A DNA stretch of 64,000 nucleotides. Source: Sclerodactyla briareus. Taxonomy: Eukaryota > Echinodermata > Holothuroidea > Dendrochirotida > Sclerodactylidae. A model generated the notes under the pieces. That model saw only the letters and a list, made by a program, of their open reading frames with translations, was not told the origin of the DNA and searched no databases. Shown here piece after piece: positions 11,612 to 22,909 of this stretch (position 1 is the stretch's first letter; each line of letters starts with the position of its first letter). Position numbers and translations under genes: made by a program. The stretch spans positions 62,001 to 126,000 of the forward strand of contig JAODTK010002732.1 in the NCBI GenBank assembly GCA_026419785.1, read 5' to 3'.

Positions 11612-11834
11612 CTAGTAGGATAAAATTATACACATCAAAATACAGCAATTTCAATTACTGGTTTCACATAGGGCAGCTTGATGAACACAGCACTAACTTT
11701 TATGGATAGAATACAGGTCTTGATCGCAAAAATCAATTTCTCAGAGTTGCTGGACAATTCGAGTAAGAAGTTACACCGCATCGACGGGAAATTAAATTTT
11801 CATTACATATCTGTCTATCTATACACCACTGTCA

Positions 11835-12130
11835 CGAGAATCGGATAGGCTCAGTTGTTGAGCCCCGACTGTTCAATCAAAAGATTGCGAGTTTGATCCA
11901 TGGACCATTTCTCTGTTAAGTCCTTGGGCAAGACCATTCCTATTCAGGTCCTCCTCCACCCAGTTGCTAATTGGTGACCAGTGAGGAACCTGCAAGGTAT
12001 TTGCTACTGCCCAAAAAATAAAAACCTACTCTCCGGAGTTCGGATCGTGTCTCGCTTGCAGTTCCTATATCAGGGTAATATATGTGGAGGTATGATAACT
12101 CCTTACCCTGTATTATGGAAACAGAGTCAC
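11835..12130 (+). repeat. tRNA-derived SINE
   Basis: The head reads GGATAGGCTCAGTTGTTGAG (A-box-like) and, about 35 bases later, GCGAGTTTGATCC (B-box-like), the spacing of a tRNA gene. A body with 'tccttgggcaagacc' follows, a segment common in tRNA-derived SINEs of marine invertebrates. Mismatches in the stems exclude a working tRNA. Inserted in an ERICH3 intron in antisense orientation. Confidence 0.6.
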
Positions 12131-12660
12131 TCTGATCTAGTACTCTAGAGCACTCTACTTCAACACTTGCTCTATGAAGTCACTACACCATCCTCTGTCT
12201 TATTGTTCCATTGTGGTACATTACACTGTTGCTTTGCCTTTGTTACACTGTATGTTCCTGTCTATGCTGTATTTTGTTGTTGATGAGGGCTAGCTAGCTG
12301 GTTGTATCAATGGTCATATTATTATTCACGATCAGAGATTCTCAGTACACATCTAATAAACAATAATTAGAACACAGAAACAATTACTACAAGGATTTAT
12401 GGTACACAGCAATTTGGCACATTGTGAGTTGTACTTAGGCACTTAAAATGAAGTATTATTGCAAAACTGGCGTTTACAATAATAACATTGAGCATGTTTT
12501 TTGTACCCTAATATTGCACCCTTCCTGGATTGCTCTGAATGCAGATACAAGGTTTGGAGAAAGAAATTTTATAACAGTTGATTTTTGCACAGGTACAAAT
12601 AACATTGAACAGAAGCTCTACACACTCACATATCTCTTTTAATCCCTGAAGTGTTATTCA
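12131..12660. other. Non-coding intronic stretch
   Basis: No exon with plausible splice sites. A 64-codon plus ORF at 12448-12642 has no recognisable features. AT-rich. Confidence 0.4.
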
Positions 12661-12801
12661 GTTCTGCCTATGTGGTAATAGTTAAGATGCGGGTAGTGAT
12701 AGGGTAGAGACATTATGAATGCCGGCGAATGATAAAGAAATTCTCATGAGAAAGGTTATTAAGAAGCAGCAGAATGCCAAACTCCAGGCGCATATACTAA
12801 C

Positions 12802-12879
12802 CAGTATGAAGCAGAACTGGATGGGCATCTGCGCAAACTCATGAAAGAGCAGCCCTATGTAATAAGAGTCGGTGGTAGT
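12802..12879 (-). CDS. Possible exon of a nested membrane protein gene
   Basis: A 78-bp minus segment between a CAAG acceptor-like site and donor ATACTG|GTTAGT. It encodes 26 residues, including YYIGLLFHEFAQMPIQFCFI, partly hydrophobic. It is in phase 0 at both ends and would join in frame to the exon at 13359-13503. The acceptor has a poor pyrimidine tract. The plus strand here also has a charged frame (MRKVIKKQQNAKLQAHI), so strand choice is uncertain. Family not recognised. Confidence 0.22.
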
Positions 12880-12959
12880 CTTGCATGCCAAAGCATATCT
12901 TTTAGTTCAATACCTCTGTCGACTTCTATTAGGGGCATGCGCACTGTTACATTAACGAC

Positions 12960-13355
12960 CGATTGACAATTTGGGGGGGTGGACACAAAAGAGGAATTCC
13001 CGGGCAAGCCTTTGGGCCATCAGCAACAACTCAGTTGGGAGTACTTGAAAATACATGCTCATGAATAACACCAAATCTGCTCCTTCCAACAGCAAGCTGA
13101 TCATCTACGCTCATAGATGAACAATACTGTCCTGTGAATGAGACACACCCAATAGGTAGGAACAGGTGGTCTTTACACTGCGTAACCATGGGGAGTTCGA
13201 TTTTTGAGTTGCCATTTTTTTCTATGGAAATTGGCATAACAGTTGATACCTACATAGAAATCTGTATATGGTCCCACGTCATGCATGTCGCTCCCTGGTT
13301 GCTTAGGAAATCCTGTAAGAAATACTTTTGAGTTTGAAGCTCCCAAGAGAAGACT
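12960..13355. other. Intronic stretch without a supported exon
   Basis: Only short ORFs on both strands; none has paired splice sites or domains. Non-repetitive within this window. Confidence 0.35.
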
Positions 13356-13358
13356 TAC

Positions 13359-13503
13359 CTTCTGCAGAATGAACATAGACATGAAGTAGAGAACAACCTC
13401 AAACCTCAACAGGTCAGTTACCATTGACAACAAGGCAATGAGTGCAGCAACAGAGACGAGGCTAACAGCCAGGGCAAGGAGAGATGTTGATTGGAGAGGA
13501 GAC
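13359..13503 (-). CDS. Possible transmembrane exon nested in ERICH3
   Basis: A 145-bp minus segment flanked by a T-rich acceptor (tttcctgtatttgaag) and a consensus donor (CAGAAG|GTAAGT at 13353-13358). It encodes 48 residues: SPLQSTSLLALAVSLVSV, then ALIALLSMVTDLL, then FEVVLYFMSMFILQK. That gives one clear and one probable membrane-spanning helix with a short loop. ERICH3 is not a membrane protein, so this would be a separate gene on the same strand inside its intron, or an alternative exon. No homologue is recognised. The splice sites and composition argue for a real exon; the absence of a full gene model argues for caution. Confidence 0.4.
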
Positions 13504-13869
13504 CTTCAAATACAGGAAAAAAACACTGCATGGTGATGAGATAAGAGATGAGAGAGAGACAAAGATGTTATGTACACAAAGTGAAAGATTTTATTAGGTT
13601 TAAAGAGCTGAAAATGATGCAAAATGAAAAAGAGCAAACATGAAGGCAAATGTTAGTTACAATTATGTCAGTGAAAAGTTGTTACAAAGGAATACCCTTT
13701 CCAAGAACTGACATTGATGGTTAATGCCCACAGCCAAAATTTATGACACAAGGCGATCAGGCAGATAGATTTTCATTACGACATGTTTCACGAAAAGTGA
13801 ATTATTTGAAAAATGGTCTATGATGAACGAGCTTTTTTGTAATACAAGGAGTCAAAAATGTTCAAAAAT

Positions 13870-14110
13870 GGAATGTGCCCAAAGTCCACCTACAGGCTAA
13901 CACATTAATGGCACATAGTCCCACCTCACACCATTCTGTGCACATAGCCCCATCTAACACATAATGTACATATAGTCCCACCCCACACCTGGAATGTGCA
14001 CCATACGCCCCAACCTAACACATTTATGTGCACAGAGTCCCACTTCATAACACATCAATGTGCACATAATCCACTTACAACATTAATATATACCTATTTC
14101 TACCTAAACA
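13870..14110. repeat. About 30-bp tandem repeat, 7 copies
   Basis: Roughly seven copies of a 28-34 bp unit of the form 'acacattaatgtgcacatag' plus 'tcccacct'. Copies differ by substitutions and small indels. Confidence 0.85.
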
Positions 14111-14429
14111 GTCGAATATTTCCACAGGTTTTGGTTGCAAAAATGTCGGAAGAAAGGAAAATCTTGGTGATTAGAGGTGAGATGGGCTAGAGTGTGTTTC
14201 AAACTGGAAATAGCAACATACATCATACAGTATGTTGTGCCTAATAAATTATATTATGTGAGAAAGAGTTATATGAAGAAACCACTTTATGTGACACAGG
14301 TGATAGATTATATAAGGCTGAAATGCTTTATAATGGACATCGCACACATTCTCATTCACAATTTGTGGACGAATTTCAAGAATTCAATCAGGCAAGTAAA
14401 AAAGGTTGAGATATATAATATAGAAAATA

Positions 14430-15240
14430 ATTTGTCTTCAAACGATACTCCACAATAACATAGTGATTTTTATGTCATGCAATAGGTTGCTTCAAATAAT
14501 TATGCCACGATACATGTGATTTGGACATACATGAACTAATGTTGCCTTCACCACCCAAGATTATTTCACATGCATGGTGATTCTGACTGTATAAAAAAAA
14601 AGTTGCCTCCAAACGAGTATTTCCACAATACATGGTGATGTTCGACATATGATGCAACAAATGCCTTGACCGATTATTTCACAACACATGGTGATTTTGA
14701 GAAATATGCAACAGTTTGCTTCAAACGATACTACATAAGATGTTGATTTTGACATACGGTAAGGTTTCCCCAAAAAGTTATTCACAATGCATGGTGATTT
14801 GAAATATATGTGATAGTTGCTTTAAATGATTTAATTCCCAATGGAGGGTGATTTTGACATATATGCAACAAATTGCCTTGAACGATTAATTCACAACATG
14901 GTGATTTTGAGAAATATGCAACAGTTTGCCTTCAAACGATAATACTAATAACATTGTTGATTTCGAATCTGTGAAGTTTTCCTCCCATAAATTATTCACA
15001 AGCATGGTGATTTTGACGGTATATGAAACAATTTGCCTCAAATGATCATTCCCCACAACACAGTGATATAGAGTATAAGAGTATAAAAGTTAGTCCTACG
15101 ATTAGTCCACAATACTTGGTGATTTTTAAATAGATGCAATAGTTTGCCCTCAATGAATATTCAACAGTGCGTGGTGATTTTGACTTTATGCAATAGTTTG
15201 CCTCCACATGAATATTCCACATTGCATGTTTTCCACATAT
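14430..15240. repeat. About 55-bp satellite with higher-order structure
   Basis: About 15 copies of a 50-60 bp unit with core 'atggtgattttgac', then 'tatgcaacagtttgcc', then 'tcaaacgatta', ending in a decayed copy near 15236. Two non-adjacent units (near 14673 and 14886) are almost identical and lie about 212 bp apart, which suggests a four-unit higher-order repeat. Embedded in an ERICH3 intron. Confidence 0.85.
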
Positions 15241-15499
15241 ATGGGACTAATGTTTAATGTGAGTTGACAGATTAGTAACAAATCCGATGTCCTCACTATC
15301 AAGGTTCATTAATTCACTATGAACAAACCTTTTATTCAAAACATCGCGTAATTAATTCAACTCGTAGAAATTGTGTAAACTATACTTTGATCATGTTACT
15401 AAATTGCACTGAAAAATAACAAATGTGTATTATGAGATGAGTGAAATGTACATCATTTTGATGAGTTGTTCAATTGAAGCAATTGAGTCGGAAAATTTA

Positions 15500-15790
15500 T
15501 CAATTTTTGTAATCACAGGCATCCAGCGAAATACTCATAAATATAGGTAGCGCCTGCTCATTTGCATATTATTCAAAGTTTGTAAGATTCCAATGAAACT
15601 TAGTAGATGTAGACAACATCTGGCCCTGGCAGATGTGGAGGTCACCCAAGGTCATCTATGCATTGTCTATGGGGATTTCCAAACTGTCGAATTCAAACGA
15701 AACTTGTTGGTGTCTCTTTGATCATGGAAACTCTTTCAAGTATTAGATGAGCCGTACATTGGCCGTCCACTGATTGATAAAATGTGGGTA
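15500..15790. repeat. Dispersed repeat family C fragment
   Basis: Contains 'gctcatttgcatattattc' and 'atgtggaggtcacccaaggt', phrases shared with the repeat near 40.6-40.9 kb, where they occur as 'gtggaggtcatttcaaggtc'. The class of element is unknown. Confidence 0.5.
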
Positions 15791-15792
15791 TA

Positions 15793-15836
<44 letters not shown>
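15793..15836. repeat. (TA)n microsatellite
   Basis: Near-perfect TA run of about 20 units. A second, imperfect run follows at 16003-16032. The 165-bp insert between them is described separately. Confidence 0.95.
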
Positions 15837-15837
<1 letters not shown>

Positions 15838-15839
15838 TA

Positions 15840-16000
15840 TGGTACACGTAAAAACTATTGCGTGTCCATCACTGCAACTCGAGTTTCACGCAGTCGGGGA
15901 CGCCGATCTTCAGGAGTGTAATGGACGTACTTAGCTTGCGAAACAAGCACGGCAACGGTCTTCCAGTCCACTTCGCTTGACCAGGTTGGGTGGTGTCTCG
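15840..16000 (-). mobile_element. Possible Penelope-like 3' fragment
   Basis: Read on the minus strand, this segment has CTCCTGAAGATCGGCG followed by ACTGCGTGAAACTCG. That resembles the 'TGAAGA...GGCGAAAC' stretch found near the 3' end of the Penelope-like retroelement ORF. It lies between two TA microsatellites. No GIY-YIG or RT motif is present, so the assignment rests on one short pattern. Confidence 0.3.
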
Positions 16001-16190
16001 AATATATATATATATATCTATATATATATATGTGTTACCTGCTGCCAATGGGGCTAGTGGAATGCTCCTACTAAGGTACTATATTATTTGGAACGGCCCG
16101 CACATAGGGCCTCAGTCTGACTTGACCTAGGAGTATGCCATAGTTGTGATCTTACACAGCACATCAATATGTGCAATTAATAAGTACAGT

Positions 16191-16326
<136 letters not shown>

Positions 16327-16329
16327 TGT

Positions 16330-16890
16330 AATAGGTAACCCACAGCAATCAACTTCGGACCTACCACGTTATCCATGAATAGAAGAGTCAAGCCCTGTAC
16401 AGACTTCATATAGGACTCACTTCTCCAGCAGTGAGCTCCAAACTCTCCATCATTTCTATTACCAGAAGGCATATTTAGCCATGATATTTTTTCAGTGGGG
16501 GAGGGAGGGAATGAGGAATATGTGCCCTTCTCCAGACTTGTGTATTTCTTCTGGGGGCAGGGAAGGGGAGTACATGCACAATTTGAAACACGCACCAGTT
16601 GGGTCGCCCCGAGTTTCGCAAATAGGTATAGGTTACATATGCTTGTCATAGCTGAACTGAAAACTGTGAACGTTCTCTTGGCTGCTCTCAGACCGACCGG
16701 AGAAGCATTGCACTCCCTAACACCTCTAACACTCACCAGACAGCCCCGATGCTAGCTCCATCACAATTTTACTTCTGTAAGCACCCCTGCTAGAGCGGTA
16801 GGAATCTACTCAGGGAAACCAAAGCTAATGGTTTTCAATGTCAGACGAGAAATCATAGAAATTTCCATTAGTCTTCCAAAAAAAAAAACA
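16330..16890. other. Intronic stretch between G tract and ERICH3 exon
   Basis: ORFs on both strands here (16164-16736 minus, 16495-16755 plus) owe their length mainly to the G/C tract. No splice sites or domain supports an exon. Confidence 0.4.
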
Positions 16891-16896
16891 CTGTCC

Positions 16897-18831
16897 TTAA
16901 AGGCGCTTTGAGTCAATTTCAAATGAATCACCCCCTGGGACCTCCTGACTATCTTTTGATGAGGACTGGTCTTTTCTTGCCAAGTCGTCCCCTCTCGGCT
17001 CTTTGCTCCCTCGACGCCTCCCCAGCTCCCTCAGATGTTTAGGTTTTCCCCCAACCCGGTCAAGGGTCTTCGCTATGCTCGCCCCCAGAAAATCCCTACC
17101 ACGCACCACAGGAGAGGCCTCATTGCCAGTACCATTCCCCGCTGCGACCCTTTCGGACTTATCAACATCCCCGTTTTCTCGTCTCTATCAGTGGCCCCCT
17201 CGTCCATCCTATTGGTCCTCGCACCCCTATCGTTTATCCCCCTGCTCCATTCATCCATCCTCTCACCTCTATCGGTGGTCCCATCAGCAAAATGTTTGAC
17301 TCTCTCTCCCCAGCAATGAGTTTTGTGTCTCTATCCTCGACCATCCCACCGTTATCCTTGGTCCCCTCGCCCCTATCACTGGTCCTCCCCCCTCACTCCC
17401 GACTTCACCATCATGGTTCTCCAGCTCCCCCTTCCCCATGCTCTCTTCCCCAAAGTTGAACCCATAAGCGGTGACACTGTTGGAGTGCTGCAAATGCCCC
17501 CTGTGGGGCGAGGTCTGGAGTGTCCCCTCCAACCCTTTGCCTAGGTCTTGCTACCCCCGTCCAGGACCTTAACGTCACCCTTAGAGCCACCCCAAAGAGC
17601 ACCTGAGGAGTCATCGATTGGCTTTGCCTCTCGCAAGGATTGCGCTGTCTCTGGCTGCTGACTAGTCTGATCACCTTTACAGAATTCCTTGGATTCCTGC
17701 TTTCCCTCTTCATTCCTCTTGCTATGGTCACTGCCAGCAGCATTCCTGGGCATTCCAGAATGGCCATCAGCTGAAACATCTCTACATCCTGGCTCAGTTG
17801 AGGAAGATACATGATTCCTCTCTGTTGAGGACCCTCTACCTCCCCAGGACTATCAAAATCATCCTCATACGTAGTTGCAGAGCTGTACCCGGACCCGGAT
17901 TCAACCCCATCCGTGTCCTCAACATTTTGATTTGGAATTGATGTCTCCTTGCTTGTGCCAACTTTCCCTATACTATGCATTCCACATCCATCGGTTTGGG
18001 TGCTGGCATCATGTGACCTTCTCAGACCGACCCTTGTCCTCTTTTTCCCATTTGCCAATTTTGTATCAACCCGTGGCCTGTTTCTACTTCCTGAACCCCT
18101 GGATGCGGTCAATCTCTTCCGACTGCTCTTTTGACCTTTCTCAGAAGATTTTGGAGGAACCACATTATACAATTTTGCCATTTGTCTATGTGTCCTTTGA
18201 TCTCCAGTCAGAATGTGTGCGGAAGTTTACAGCCCGATGGAGTGCTTTTGCCTTTTTGCTATTTTTTGAACCAGGTAACTTTTGGTCATAGACAGAATTG
18301 CATTCATGCATTCCACCCCTGTGCAAGATGCTACCACTGCTGCTGGCTCCGCTATTATCCCCTACGTTGACTGCCGGCCATTCCTGTCATTTTCCTGAGC
18401 AAATAATTCATATCCCTCATTCTCCCCAGATGACCTTCGTCCTTCGCTCGAATCACTCTCTACTCCCCTGCCACTTGACAAAGTGTGACTGAGCCGACCC
18501 TTGGCACCTGTCTGAGATGTATTCTGACCCTTCTTAAAGTGAGACATATCGGTACTCTTCGACCCCCCTGAAACTGGTGACCTTTGACCCTCCTGCGACA
18601 TGGTCGAGCACTTTTTCCTCTGGTATTGACTAGCCCCCGATTCACTGAGAATGCTGCCATCGGTCTCGAGGGCGACAGACCTCAGACTCTCGCTGGTACT
18701 GAGAACACTGTGAACATTCACGGGATGTGATATGGATGACCCCGGTCCTCACTTTGCTCGCCTCTCTTCCTCTGTCTGGGTCGCGATCACGCTCCACTCC
18801 GGTGTGGGCTCTGGGGGTGGGTCAGCTTGGT
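16897..18831 (-). CDS. ERICH3: ERICH3 exon: central acidic, serine-rich region
   Basis: About 1.9 kb of near-continuous minus-strand coding sequence after the DUF4590 exons. In order it reads PEWSVIATQTEEERRAK, LSTSESLRSVALETDGSI, SHTLSSGRGVESDSSEGRR, GDNSGASSSGSILHRGG, VVPPKSSEKGQKSSRKRL, SATTYEDDFDSPGEVE, SDHSKRNEEGKQESKEF, GEESMGKGELENHDGEV, RGINDRGARTNRMDEGA and DRVGGKPKHLRELGRR. The YEDDFDSP block matches the YE-D/E-DF motif of ERICH3. About eight single-base slips shift between frames without changing the low-complexity acidic/basic character. A CAG acceptor near 18832 is a plausible 5' edge; the 3' edge is not settled (TAA at 16897, possible donor GGG|GTGATT upstream). Disordered, presumably ciliary/cytoplasmic. 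Confidence 0.75.
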
Positions 18832-18839
18832 CTGTCTGG

Positions 18840-19800
18840 GTACAAGGTAACGCGCCTCTACTCCTCGCCAGTTATGCTCCACCATGCACGCAAGGACAAT
18901 CAGAGTGATCAACAAGAAGTATAACAGTAAGAGTTTCCATAGATCATTTTCTATCAGACTGCTTCAGTATTTTGTCCTCAATATCAGGTCAGACAAGGAG
19001 ATTGGAGGCCTATGCAATGATCGTAACATATCATAAATACTAGTAAACTATTACAATGCTGTCTCAAAATCAGCTAAACAAGCTCCAATCCTGAGCGTTG
19101 TCACAAGTGATAAGTGTTCAAAATTGTACAATAAATCATCCAGGCAAGCCCATGATATGTGAAAACTGAGAGAATATCAAAATTTGAGGAGAGGCTCTTC
19201 TCGGGATGAATTAGCAAAAAACAAAAAGTCCTTCGTCAATGTGGCTGGGTTTTTCAGCCGTAGTGTTAGAGGGCCTGATATCGTTCGGCCTGAACCCAAA
19301 ACATTAGTTCATTGCAGGACACGATATCATGTAGCACGACCAGCCCTCCAAATTGCAACAAGCAAATATCCTGGTTTCGACGAAATAGCTATAATGCTGT
19401 TGCTGAAGGCTTTGCTGCATGGCAGCAGTGATAAACAGGCTTCAGCTATTCACAGTTCCCAACAGCGCATGCCTAATATCGTATTTGCCGCTTGAAGTAG
19501 CGATGGTCTTGAGGTCATCGTCCCATACATGCGGTCGTATGGGACCATGAGCATGCTGGCCACGAGCTATCACAAGCCTTGCAATCAGCAAATTCTTACA
19601 TGTGAGGCTGGCTTAACCACACAGAGGTTTACCGTGCATGTTTTCTGATCTGCAGGATATATTCCTATCAACACAAAATGTTATGGAAGGAATATACCAA
19701 CAATCCAATCCCCAACATTCCCTCAAAAAGTATCATTTGCAGTGATTTGGGTAAATACATTTATTTAGTGCTAATTTAGGAGTGGAAATCTAAATTGGCA
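18840..19800. other. ERICH3 intron
   Basis: A 103-codon plus ORF (19184-19495) shows no domain or splice support. It contains an ACGATATC/GATATCGT pair (about 19279 and 19321) in opposite orientations. No exon supported. Confidence 0.4.
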
Positions 19801-19809
19801 ACAAAGTCA

Positions 19810-20030
19810 GGCAGGCGGTTGTGACTGAGTGGTCGGCACAATTGGTTGTGTTGGCCTCCCACCGGGGAGATCAGCGTTCAATTCCAGGGAGGTCATATAC
19901 CAGAGACTTGAAAATGGTGCCTGTTGCCTTCACGCTGAGCACTCAGCACAAGGGATTGGAGAAGGGACAAACAAGAGGTTGCAATTTGCAGGTTGCGGTC
20001 CGCGAGTGATTACACCACCCCAACATTGAG
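19810..20030 (+). repeat. tRNA-derived SINE (Leu/Ser-like head)
   Basis: Starts GCGGTTGTGACTGAGTGGTC, a class-II tRNA-like 5' end with an A box (TGACTGAGTGG). It continues through an extra-arm-like segment and has a B-box-like AGCGTTCAATTCC about 45 bases on. The tail is unrelated to tRNA. Short plus ORFs are incidental. Antisense to ERICH3 and within its intron. Confidence 0.6.
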
Positions 20031-20345
20031 GTACCACCAGAGAACCTTATTCTGTGTATGCGATGAAGAATTTGTACCTGTAAAAAAAATGTGCAGGGTC
20101 CAGGTCCGCACCAAGAATAGGTTTCATCCTCCCCTGGGCAAGTATATCATCAAAGGAAAGTAGCGTCCCTACATCTCCCATAGTACTCTGAGGAGCTAGA
20201 GAATGGTATTGTCCGATATTACCTCCTAGCATTTGGTCTCCACTAACATCATAAGAGTGAAGTGACGGCAACAGCAATGAAGTCTACATGATACTCCGGC
20301 AAAATTAAATTCCACCATATGAAAATAAATAAGGAGACTTTCCAT
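20031..20345. other. Unassigned intronic ORF region
   Basis: A 76-codon minus ORF (20047-20277) has fairly protein-like composition (SFDDILAQGRMKPILGADLD) but no recognised domain, and its edges do not form good splice sites. Could be an unassigned ERICH3 exon downstream of DUF4590 or a repeat relic. Confidence 0.25.
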
Positions 20346-20349
20346 TTAC

Positions 20350-20535
20350 CTATAACAGGGAGATGAACCATCAACTTGATGAACTTGAAGTGTCCCTTGG
20401 AACCCCCAAGGAGGCTGTGAGGGGTGTACTTGTACTCGCAGCAGGCACTCAGACGAAGGGATTGCACACGGTTGACGAAAAACGTTGCTCTGAACGGGTA
20501 GCCCCGATGACGGCGGGATGTGAAGACGAGGTCAG
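20350..20535 (-). CDS. ERICH3: ERICH3 exon: C-terminal half of DUF4590
   Basis: An intact 186-bp minus exon with acceptor TTCTACCACAG (20536-20546) and donor ATAG|GTAAAT. It encodes DLVFTSRRHRGYPFRATFFV, then NRVQSLRLSACCEYKY and LLGGSKGHFKFIKL. This is the most conserved part of the ERICH3 domain: an FxSRRHxGxPF strand pair, an FxVNxxQxxRLSxCCEYK segment with the paired cysteines, and a LGGxxGHFxF strand. No frame break inside. It joins in phase to the exon ending at 22008 through the codon ACT. DUF4590 is predicted to be a compact beta-rich domain; its molecular function is not established. Confidence 0.9.
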
Positions 20536-20599
20536 CTGTGGTAGAACAGGAACACCTTATCCTCTATGTATTGATTATAGTCAGCACCTATAGCCATCT

Positions 20600-21990
20600 C
20601 AGTAGTTGTAACATTAAACTGGGTACCCAGTCTCCCCCCCCCCTTCTTCCATCTACCAATCAATTCATTCGTCCGCACAAGGCTCAATGAGAGGGCAATC
20701 CCCGGAGTTGCAGGACCTCATCGGCAAATGTGGAACTATTCATTTGTGTTCTACCTCGCTACCTTTTTCGCGAGTTGCAAATGGACGAGATTCATCAAAA
20801 AGTCTGAAAACAGCCGTTTTCTTTCTTTCTTTCTTCTCTCTCCCAAAATATTCATTTTCATAGAAATTTCAGTTAATTTACAGCATAAATGGTGGGAAAC
20901 CATTTGTTTTGATACTTGTACCTTGTTCTAAAATTTGGAATCATTCAGTCCTCCCAATCATTAAGTATACCAAAACTGAACAGATTTTAAAAATTCCTTA
21001 ATTTGGCCAAAAAATTATTTCCCCCTCTAAATCCACATTTTTGGTAATTTGGGGCTGATTACATGGGGAAAGTTGTTATTTGTGAGTTCTTACATGGCTA
21101 CAAAGTTTGAAATCTTTCAGCATTGGAAAATCAGCGAATATCTTGGAAAATACGGCGATACTCCTAAAATTAGAAATTTCCCCAATTGCCTTTTTTTTTC
21201 CCCCTAAATTCCACAATTTTTATATTTTGCACCTACTTAGTCAATAATGTGTTTAGTGACTATTTTAAGCGTGGTCAAATTCTCTTTGTTCAGCCACTTC
21301 AAAAACCATATACAAAATCCACGCAAATACGATGGGACACTTTCGCGAGTGCACCTCATACTGGATCACTCGACACCTAGGGGGTACCCCCATATTAACG
21401 CGTACTCTCAGTGGATAGTTCCTAAGCATCACTATGGGTTACATAGCAACCCTTGCCATGGCCAACTAGAACAGGAAATATAGGTGAAATGGGAAACTGA
21501 TCCAATGATACAATCACTCTCACAGGTTCAGGGTATTGTGATTGATAAAGAAGCTGCAAACTAATTGCAGCTGGATCAGATCAAGCATGTTTTTTTCCTT
21601 TCAGTTTACAAGGATTTTCGCCACCACAGACCATGGTGCAACTGTGGTCTCAGACCTGACCCAAAAACAGTAGGGTTGCATGTATCATCGTAGGGATCCA
21701 CATTACCCCCCCAAGTTTGCGCCTACTGCAACAATAGATAAATAATCACAGCCAGGTGTCACAATATACACCCAACACATTCACACATACACACTGACAT
21801 GGACTGCATAAAATAAACTTGAACTTTGTTAAGGAATCGAAAAGGAAAGAGAGGGAGGGTTCCCGCTTCTAGTTCCACAGCCCATGGAATTATGCTTATT
21901 GACTCCATTACCCCCCCTAAACAAGAAAAGCGCTAGTTTTGATATCTTTTCACTGGTCCCCCCTGATAAGTTTGAACCACCCCTAAATCC
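20600..21990. other. ERICH3 intron, AT-rich
   Basis: No exon recognised. Contains a C run near 20632-20643, T-rich stretches near 20820-20850 and 21189-21203, and repeated phrases 'tcgcgagt' near 20770 and 21343. Several 60-80 codon ORFs lack support. Confidence 0.45.
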
Positions 21991-22007
21991 CCCCACTAAG
22001 CACTCAC

Positions 22008-22106
22008 TGCTGTTCAGCCAAGCCTCAAAGACCATCGATTCTCGCCCCCGCAGTTGCTGTGGAGACTTGTATCTCGTCCAGGGGAATCCTCCCGCTCATA
22101 CTGGAT
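22008..22106 (-). CDS. ERICH3: ERICH3 exon: N-terminal half of DUF4590
   Basis: The minus exon reads IQYEREDSPGRDTSLHSN then CGGEN in one frame and MVFEAWLNS in the next, with one missing base between them. CGGEN followed by VFxxxL is the conserved centre of the domain. The donor is a strong GTGAGT (CACTCAC at 22001-22007), leaving one base that combines with the next exon's first two to restore the frame. The 5' border is less sure: an AG before ATCCAG near 22107 gives a phase-0 join to the exon at 22910, but its pyrimidine tract is poor and the true start may lie some bases upstream. Confidence 0.72.
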
Positions 22107-22254
22107 CTTCAGGTTGTTGCACGGTTAGCGAACGGTGGACATCACAGCGCGTCTGGAGTTGGCCGGATGGGGGTAAGCGGGCTCCTGCGGTGGAGTGTAA
22201 GCTGTATTGATTGGATGAGAGAACAGAAATACATAATACCAGTATGTGGGTCAA

Positions 22255-22400
22255 TGGGACGACCTCTAGTGGAATCTTCCGCTCCTCCTAGTTGCGAGAA
22301 AGTGGTCGGGTACCAAGTTCACTGCTCGTCCTTTTGGAGGGGACGTGAAATAATGTGTCTCGGACACAAGTTGGGATCGGTTAACATGCCTCCATATCGT
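22255..22400 (-). repeat. Dispersed repeat family B, second copy
   Basis: The reverse complement carries the same 'tccaaaaggac...cagtgaact...cccgaccactttctcg' order as 1790-2010. Located just upstream of a DUF4590 exon. Confidence 0.5.
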
Positions 22401-22439
22401 CTGAGTACTAGCTGAGGAGGGAAGTTATCGCGGTGGCCC

Positions 22440-22900
22440 TTTCATGTATCAACACGTTCAGGGTTCCATGATGAACTGTTTATACAGAACTGCACATGGA
22501 GTCGTTGAATACTGGACAGCTCATACATGATTAATTGGTTACCGGGAATTCCCTGAGGACTCCCAAGGCAAGAAGGCACTGTACCACTGCACTCGTAACC
22601 AGTGAATAAGGATGTCAGTACGCAGCCAAATAATAAGTGTTGCAGAGTGATAGCCAACACTAAAGTAAATCTCTCTGGCTTTGGCATACTCATTGCTACA
22701 TGGTAAAACATTGTTCCCGAATAGGAACATCGAGAGAGAAAAGTTGAATGAATTTTACAAAGCGAAGAAGGCCAGAATTGGGCGTTATAATAAGAAAAAC
22801 TGATGGCTCATTACTTCAAAACATGTCTGATGAGGAAAAACTCATATAAGAACAAAAGATTAGTCTATAATATATCTAAACCTTGGTCAAATGACGGGCC
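22440..22900. other. ERICH3 intron
   Basis: Short ORFs on both strands only, no domain, no paired splice sites. Nothing further seen. Confidence 0.4.
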
Positions 22901-22909
22901 ACTACTAAC

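Noticed and set aside
17411..17720. C-terminal two thirds of a 256-codon minus ORF
   Set aside because: After about residue 115 the frame leaves the acidic ERICH3 sequence, which continues in another frame (17541-17753). The remainder is out-of-frame.
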